DNA of 64,000 nucleotides from an uncultured Bacteroides sp. Lineage in GTDB: Bacteria; Bacteroidota; Bacteroidia; Bacteroidales; Bacteroidaceae. The first letter of the stretch is position 1; each line of letters opens with the position of its first letter. The position numbers were made by a program, and so were the translations under genes. The DNA is taken from contig CASEKR010000014.1 in NCBI GenBank assembly GCA_949288585.1, positions 1 to 64,000 on the forward strand. Reading direction: 5' to 3'. Below are positions 61,023 to 64,000 of the stretch, piece by piece. Below the pieces are notes generated by a model. That model saw only the letters and a list, made by a program, of their open reading frames with translations, was not told the origin of the DNA and ran no database searches.

Positions 61023-61092
61023 TCTCCGATGCTACCTCGCTCTTCTGCATAGACAAGAGCGAGGTAAGACCCAGGTACGACCCAGATACGGC
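61023..61092. repeat. Dispersed palindromic element, copy 2
   Basis: TACCTCGCTCTT (61033-61044) and AAGAGCGAGGTA (61055-61066) form a perfect 12-bp stem with a 10-nt loop. The sequence from 61048 to 61079 matches copy 1 (45600-45631) with two differences, and continues into CCCAGATACGGC, which copy 1 carries in inverted form. Confidence 0.88.
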
Positions 61093-61155
61093 TTTGGTAT
61101 GTGCCGGGGACTCTTTTTTTTAGCCCCGTCCGGCGCAATCTAACCGATATATCCG

Positions 61156-61163
61156 TACCTTTG
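61156..61163 (+). promoter_or_regulatory. -7 element for the EamA gene, probably leaderless
   Basis: TACCTTTG matches TAnnTTTG and ends 7 nt before the ATG at 61171, so transcription would start at or next to the start codon. Confidence 0.6.
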
Positions 61164-61170
61164 CACGGTC

Positions 61171-62091
61171 ATGGCTATACATCGTTTACATCTGCATAGG
61201 GTACGGGGGCTGGCGCTCTACCACGCGACGGCGGTGGCCATCGTGGGGATATGGGGATTGACATTCATCTCTACCAAGCTGCTGATAGGGGCGGGCATGG
61301 CTCCGCAAGAGATTTTCCTGCTCCGTTTCCTGATGGCTTACGCGGGCATCTGGTGCTTGTCGAAGCGCAAGTGGCGGGCGGACCGTTGGCAGGATGAGTT
61401 GTGGCTCTTGCTGGGGGGCGTGACCGGAGGCTCGTTTTATTTCCTGACGGAGAACATGGCGCTGGAATATACGTTGGCCACGAACGTGTCTTTCCTGGTG
61501 TGCACGACGCCCTTGGTGACGATGCTCCTCTCCTTGTGGCTGTACAGGAACGTGCGGGCCACGCGGGCTTTGGTGGGCGGCTCGCTGACGGCCCTGGCCG
61601 GAGTGGCGCTCGTGGTGTGCAACGGCCACTTCGTGCTGCATCTTTCCCCCGTGGGCGACTTGCTTTCCCTGTTGGCCTCTTTCTCGTGGGCCATATACAG
61701 TCTGGTTATGCGCCGCATGGCCGACCGCTATGATTCCGTGTTCATCACGCGTAAGATATTCTTCTACGGCCTGCTGACCATCCTGCCGGCTTTTGCCTTC
61801 CGTCCCTGGCAGTTCGATGTCCTGCGCCTGTTGGAGCCCTCCGTGCTTTTCCATCTCCTGTTCCTGGGTCTCCTGGCGTCTTTGGGTTGTTTTGCCGTGT
61901 GGAATGTCGTGTTGAAGCGTTTGGGCACGGTGCGCGCCTCCAACTACATCTACCTCAACCCCGTGTTCACGCTGATAGGCTCGGCCATCGTGCTGGGCGA
62001 ACGGCTGACGCCGATGGCGTGGGCGGGCATGGCGCTGATATTGGGCGGGGTGTATTGGGCGGGGCGGAAAAAGGAGAACGGGCGGGCTTAA
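61171..62091 (+). CDS. EamA/DMT family transporter
   Basis: The 306-residue protein has ten membrane helices in two EamA repeats (VAIVGIWGLTFISTKLLIGAGM, then LLSLLASFSWAIYSLVMRRMA). The conserved ending TLIGSAIVLGERLTPMAWAGMALILGGVYW is typical of drug/metabolite exporters. Substrate unknown. Codon third positions are G-rich, unlike plus-strand genes at the left of the window. No alternative ATG lies close by, so the start immediately after the -7 element is accepted. Confidence 0.88.
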   Translation: MAIHRLHLHRVRGLALYHATAVAIVGIWGLTFISTKLLIGAGMAPQEIFLLRFLMAYAGIWCLSKRKWRADRWQDELWLLLGGVTGGSFYFLTENMALEYTLATNVSFLVCTTPLVTMLLSLWLYRNVRATRALVGGSLTALAGVALVVCNGHFVLHLSPVGDLLSLLASFSWAIYSLVMRRMADRYDSVFITRKIFFYGLLTILPAFAFRPWQFDVLRLLEPSVLFHLLFLGLLASLGCFAVWNVVLKRLGTVRASNYIYLNPVFTLIGSAIVLGERLTPMAWAGMALILGGVYWAGRKKENGRA

Positions 62092-62237
62092 TCAGAGCCT
62101 GTTTCCTTTGTAGATTTTACTATGCCTGCTCTCTATTCTTCTTCGGTTTTATCTTTTGAGCCGGCTTAGCCCGCTGACCGGGTCTTTATTTCCTATTTTT
62201 GTGGGGAGAACCCATAGGCAGGTAGCGATATTTTGCT

Positions 62238-62245
62238 TACATTTG
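62238..62245 (+). promoter_or_regulatory. -7 element for the alcohol dehydrogenase gene
   Basis: TACATTTG matches TAnnTTTG, 76 nt upstream of the ATG, leaving room for a structured leader. Confidence 0.55.
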
Positions 62246-62251
62246 CAGGGT

Positions 62252-62286
62252 CGCCGCCCCCGGGCCGAGGAGGCTTGGGGGCGGCG
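62252..62286 (+). promoter_or_regulatory. Strong GC hairpin in the alcohol dehydrogenase leader
   Basis: CGCCGCCCCC (62252-62261) pairs perfectly with GGGGGCGGCG (62277-62286); inner GCC/GGC can extend the stem. TGCTGTTTT follows, so it could be an attenuator. It begins about where transcription should start. Confidence 0.6.
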
Positions 62287-62321
62287 TGCTGTTTTAATCA
62301 TCCTCCAAACACTGAAGAGTT

Positions 62322-63353
62322 ATGCTGGCATATACTTACGTAGAACAGGGACGTTTCGAGCTGCGGGACAAGCCCCGGCCGACGTTGCAGGACGGCCGCG
62401 ACGCCATTGTGCGGGTGACGCTGGGAAGCATCTGCACGAGTGATTTGCACATCAAGCATGGCAGCGTGCCGCGTGCCGTGCCGGGCGTCACCGTCGGGCA
62501 CGAGATGGTGGGCGTGGTGGAAGAAGTGGGCAGCGACGTGCGGACGGTGCGCCCGGGAGACCGGGTGACGGTGAATGTCGAGACCTTCTGCGGCGAGTGT
62601 TTCTTCTGCCGCCACGGCTATGTGAACAACTGTACGGACCCTAACGGGGGCTGGGCGTTGGGCTGCCGCATAGACGGCGGGCAGGCGGAGTATGTGCGCG
62701 TGCCCTACGCCGACCAGGGGCTGGACCGCATCCCCGACGGGGTGGGCGACGAGCAGGCCTTGTTCGTGGGTGATGTCCTGGCCACGGGCTTCTGGGCGGC
62801 GCGCATTTCGGACATCACGCCGGACGACACGGTGCTCATCCTCGGGGCCGGGCCGACGGGCATCTGTACGCTGCTCTGTGTGCGGCTGAAGCAGCCCCGG
62901 CGCATCATCGTGTGCGAACCGTCGGCGGAGCGACGCCGCTTCGTGCGGGAGCATTATCCGGAGGTGCTGCTCACCATGCCCGACGAGTGCGAGGCGTTCG
63001 TGCGGGCGCAGGGCGGCCACGGAGGGGCGGATGTCGTGCTGGAGGTGGCGGGCACAGAGACTTCGTTCCGCCTGGCTTGGCAGTGCGCACGGCCCAATGC
63101 TGTGGTCACGGTGGTGGCGTTGTACGACCGCCCGCAGGTGTTGCCCCTGCCGGAGATGTATGGCAAGAACCTGACGTTCAAGACGGGGGGCGTGGATGGT
63201 TGCGACTGTGCCGAGATTCTCCGCCTGATAGCAGCCGGGCAGATAGACACCACGCCGCTCATCACCCACCGCTTTCCCCTGGCGCGGATTGACGAGGCTT
63301 ACCGCCTCTTCGAACAGAAGGCGGACGGGGTAATGAAGGTGGCCATTTTTTAA
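62322..63353 (+). CDS. Zinc-dependent medium-chain alcohol dehydrogenase
   Basis: The 343-residue MDR-superfamily oxidoreductase has catalytic zinc ligands C38 and H60-E61 ([12 protein letters not shown]), structural zinc cysteines C90, C93, C96 and C104 ([15 protein letters not shown]), and the NAD(P) loop GAGPTG near residue 185. It is of the sorbitol/threonine dehydrogenase or secondary-alcohol type; the substrate is not deducible. It is not the iron-type FucO/RhaO and so is unlikely to replace the missing lactaldehyde reductase, though this cannot be excluded. ExoA follows after 20 bp. Confidence 0.88.
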   Translation: MLAYTYVEQGRFELRDKPRPTLQDGRDAIVRVTLGSICTSDLHIKHGSVPRAVPGVTVGHEMVGVVEEVGSDVRTVRPGDRVTVNVETFCGECFFCRHGYVNNCTDPNGGWALGCRIDGGQAEYVRVPYADQGLDRIPDGVGDEQALFVGDVLATGFWAARISDITPDDTVLILGAGPTGICTLLCVRLKQPRRIIVCEPSAERRRFVREHYPEVLLTMPDECEAFVRAQGGHGGADVVLEVAGTETSFRLAWQCARPNAVVTVVALYDRPQVLPLPEMYGKNLTFKTGGVDGCDCAEILRLIAAGQIDTTPLITHRFPLARIDEAYRLFEQKADGVMKVAIF

Positions 63354-63373
63354 TTACTCACACACTTACGTTT

Positions 63374-64000
63374 ATGAAATTCATTTCCTGGAATGTGAAC
63401 GGCCTGCGTGCCTGCAAGGACAAGGGCTTTGTGGAGGCGTTCAAAACGTTGGACGCCGATTTCTTCTGCCTGCAAGAGACCAAGATGCAGGCGGGACAGT
63501 TGGACTTGGCCTTCGAGGGTTACGACTCGTATTGGAACTATGCGGAGAAGAAAGGTTACTCGGGCACGGCCATCTATACGCGCCACCGGCCTCTCAGCGT
63601 GGCCTATGGCATCGACATGGAGCACCACGACAAGGAGGGGCGGGTCATCACGCTGGAGATGCCGGACTTCTACCTGGTGACGGTCTATACGCCCAACTCG
63701 CAGGACGAACTGCGGAGGCTGGACTACCGCATGGAGTGGGAGGATGATTTCCGCGCTTATCTGCTTTCGTTGGATGCCAAGAAGCCGGTTGTCGTCTGCG
63801 GCGACCTGAATGTGGCGCACCGGGAAATCGACTTGAAGAACCCCAAGACCAACCGGCGTAACGCGGGCTTCACGGACGAGGAGCGTGCCAAGTTCACGGA
63901 ACTGTTGGCGGCAGGCTTCACCGACACGTTCCGCCATTTTTATCCGGACCGCACGGACATCTACTCGTGGTGGTCCTACCGCTTCCGGGCGCGCGAGAAG
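63374..64000 (+). CDS. Exodeoxyribonuclease III (AP endonuclease family 1), 5' part
   Basis: The first 209 codons run to the window end without a stop; the family is about 250 residues long. The motifs [22 protein letters not shown] (metal-binding Glu), YTPNSQ and [18 protein letters not shown] (catalytic Asp/Asn) identify the Xth/ExoA group, which incises DNA at abasic sites and removes 3' blocks in base-excision repair. Short spacing to the dehydrogenase gene suggests co-transcription. Confidence 0.93.
   Translation, partial: MKFISWNVNGLRACKDKGFVEAFKTLDADFFCLQETKMQAGQLDLAFEGYDSYWNYAEKKGYSGTAIYTRHRPLSVAYGIDMEHHDKEGRVITLEMPDFYLVTVYTPNSQDELRRLDYRMEWEDDFRAYLLSLDAKKPVVVCGDLNVAHREIDLKNPKTNRRNAGFTDEERAKFTELLAAGFTDTFRHFYPDRTDIYSWWSYRFRAREK

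Overview
The window is a piece of a Bacteroidota chromosome, most likely Bacteroidaceae (Bacteroides, Phocaeicola or a close relative). Four things point there: a SusC/SusD polysaccharide-utilization locus, Mfa/FimA-type fimbrial genes, a rhamnose operon in the order known from Bacteroides thetaiotaomicron (kinase, isomerase, permease, aldolase next to an AraC regulator), and the Bacteroides -7 promoter element TAnnTTTG in front of many genes. Protein calls rest on recognised motifs and family knowledge; no database search was run.

Layout. 0-2.8 kb: end of menC and menE (menaquinone), separated by an AlbA_2/ATPase gene that looks inserted. 2.8-10.7 kb: miaB, a small membrane-anchored protein, an acyl-CoA:carboxylate CoA-transferase, then a minus-strand run lpdA - TlpA-like lipoprotein - PBP4 (dacB). 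11-14.5 kb: a three-gene lipid-linked sugar transfer module (ArnT-like GT39, GtrA, GT2) running into a PH-domain membrane protein. 14.6-18.9 kb: nadB, a translationally coupled TM2-DUF2752-DUF4870-M48 operon, rubrerythrin. 19-30.7 kb: SulP transporter, secreted nuclease, radical SAM enzyme, HHH/outer-membrane protein, HigBA toxin-antitoxin, DUF4294 protein, DUF4143-type ATPase, YitT protein, SpoU methyltransferase, nadA. 30.8-35.2 kb: two fimbrial lipoprotein genes fused at their 5' end to the stump of a tyrosine recombinase. 35.3-39.6 kb: rdgB, a second YitT gene and leuS; leuS is frameshifted by a 35-nt net deletion that removes the catalytic HIGH-type motif.

39.7-45.5 kb: the rhamnose regulon (AraC regulator, rhaB, rhaA, rhaT, rhaD, without the lactaldehyde reductase). 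45.8-60.8 kb: a putative fructan-type polysaccharide-utilization locus read on the minus strand (GH32, SusC, SusD, DUF4959/5126/5000 lipoprotein, DUF4998 lipoprotein, FGGY sugar kinase, divergent GH32-like lipoprotein). It has a divergent GntR-type sugar-binding regulator and a nearby FucP-like permease. The genes form a logical pathway: surface capture and cleavage, SusCD import, release of monosaccharides, uptake by the permease, phosphorylation by the kinase. 61.1-64 kb: EamA transporter, zinc alcohol dehydrogenase and the start of exodeoxyribonuclease III.

The most unusual signals are not genes. Four intergenic regions carry arrays of a 22-bp repeat (12-bp core CCCGAGTGCGGC plus a variable 10-bp stretch) with exact 22-bp spacing. 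Every array is oriented towards the downstream gene. Two loci carry a shared palindromic element, and others carry heptamer and octamer repeats. A cluster of TTAT[C/T]AACA/TTATTCACA sites with AT-rich DNA at 28.4-29.8 kb could be a replication origin.
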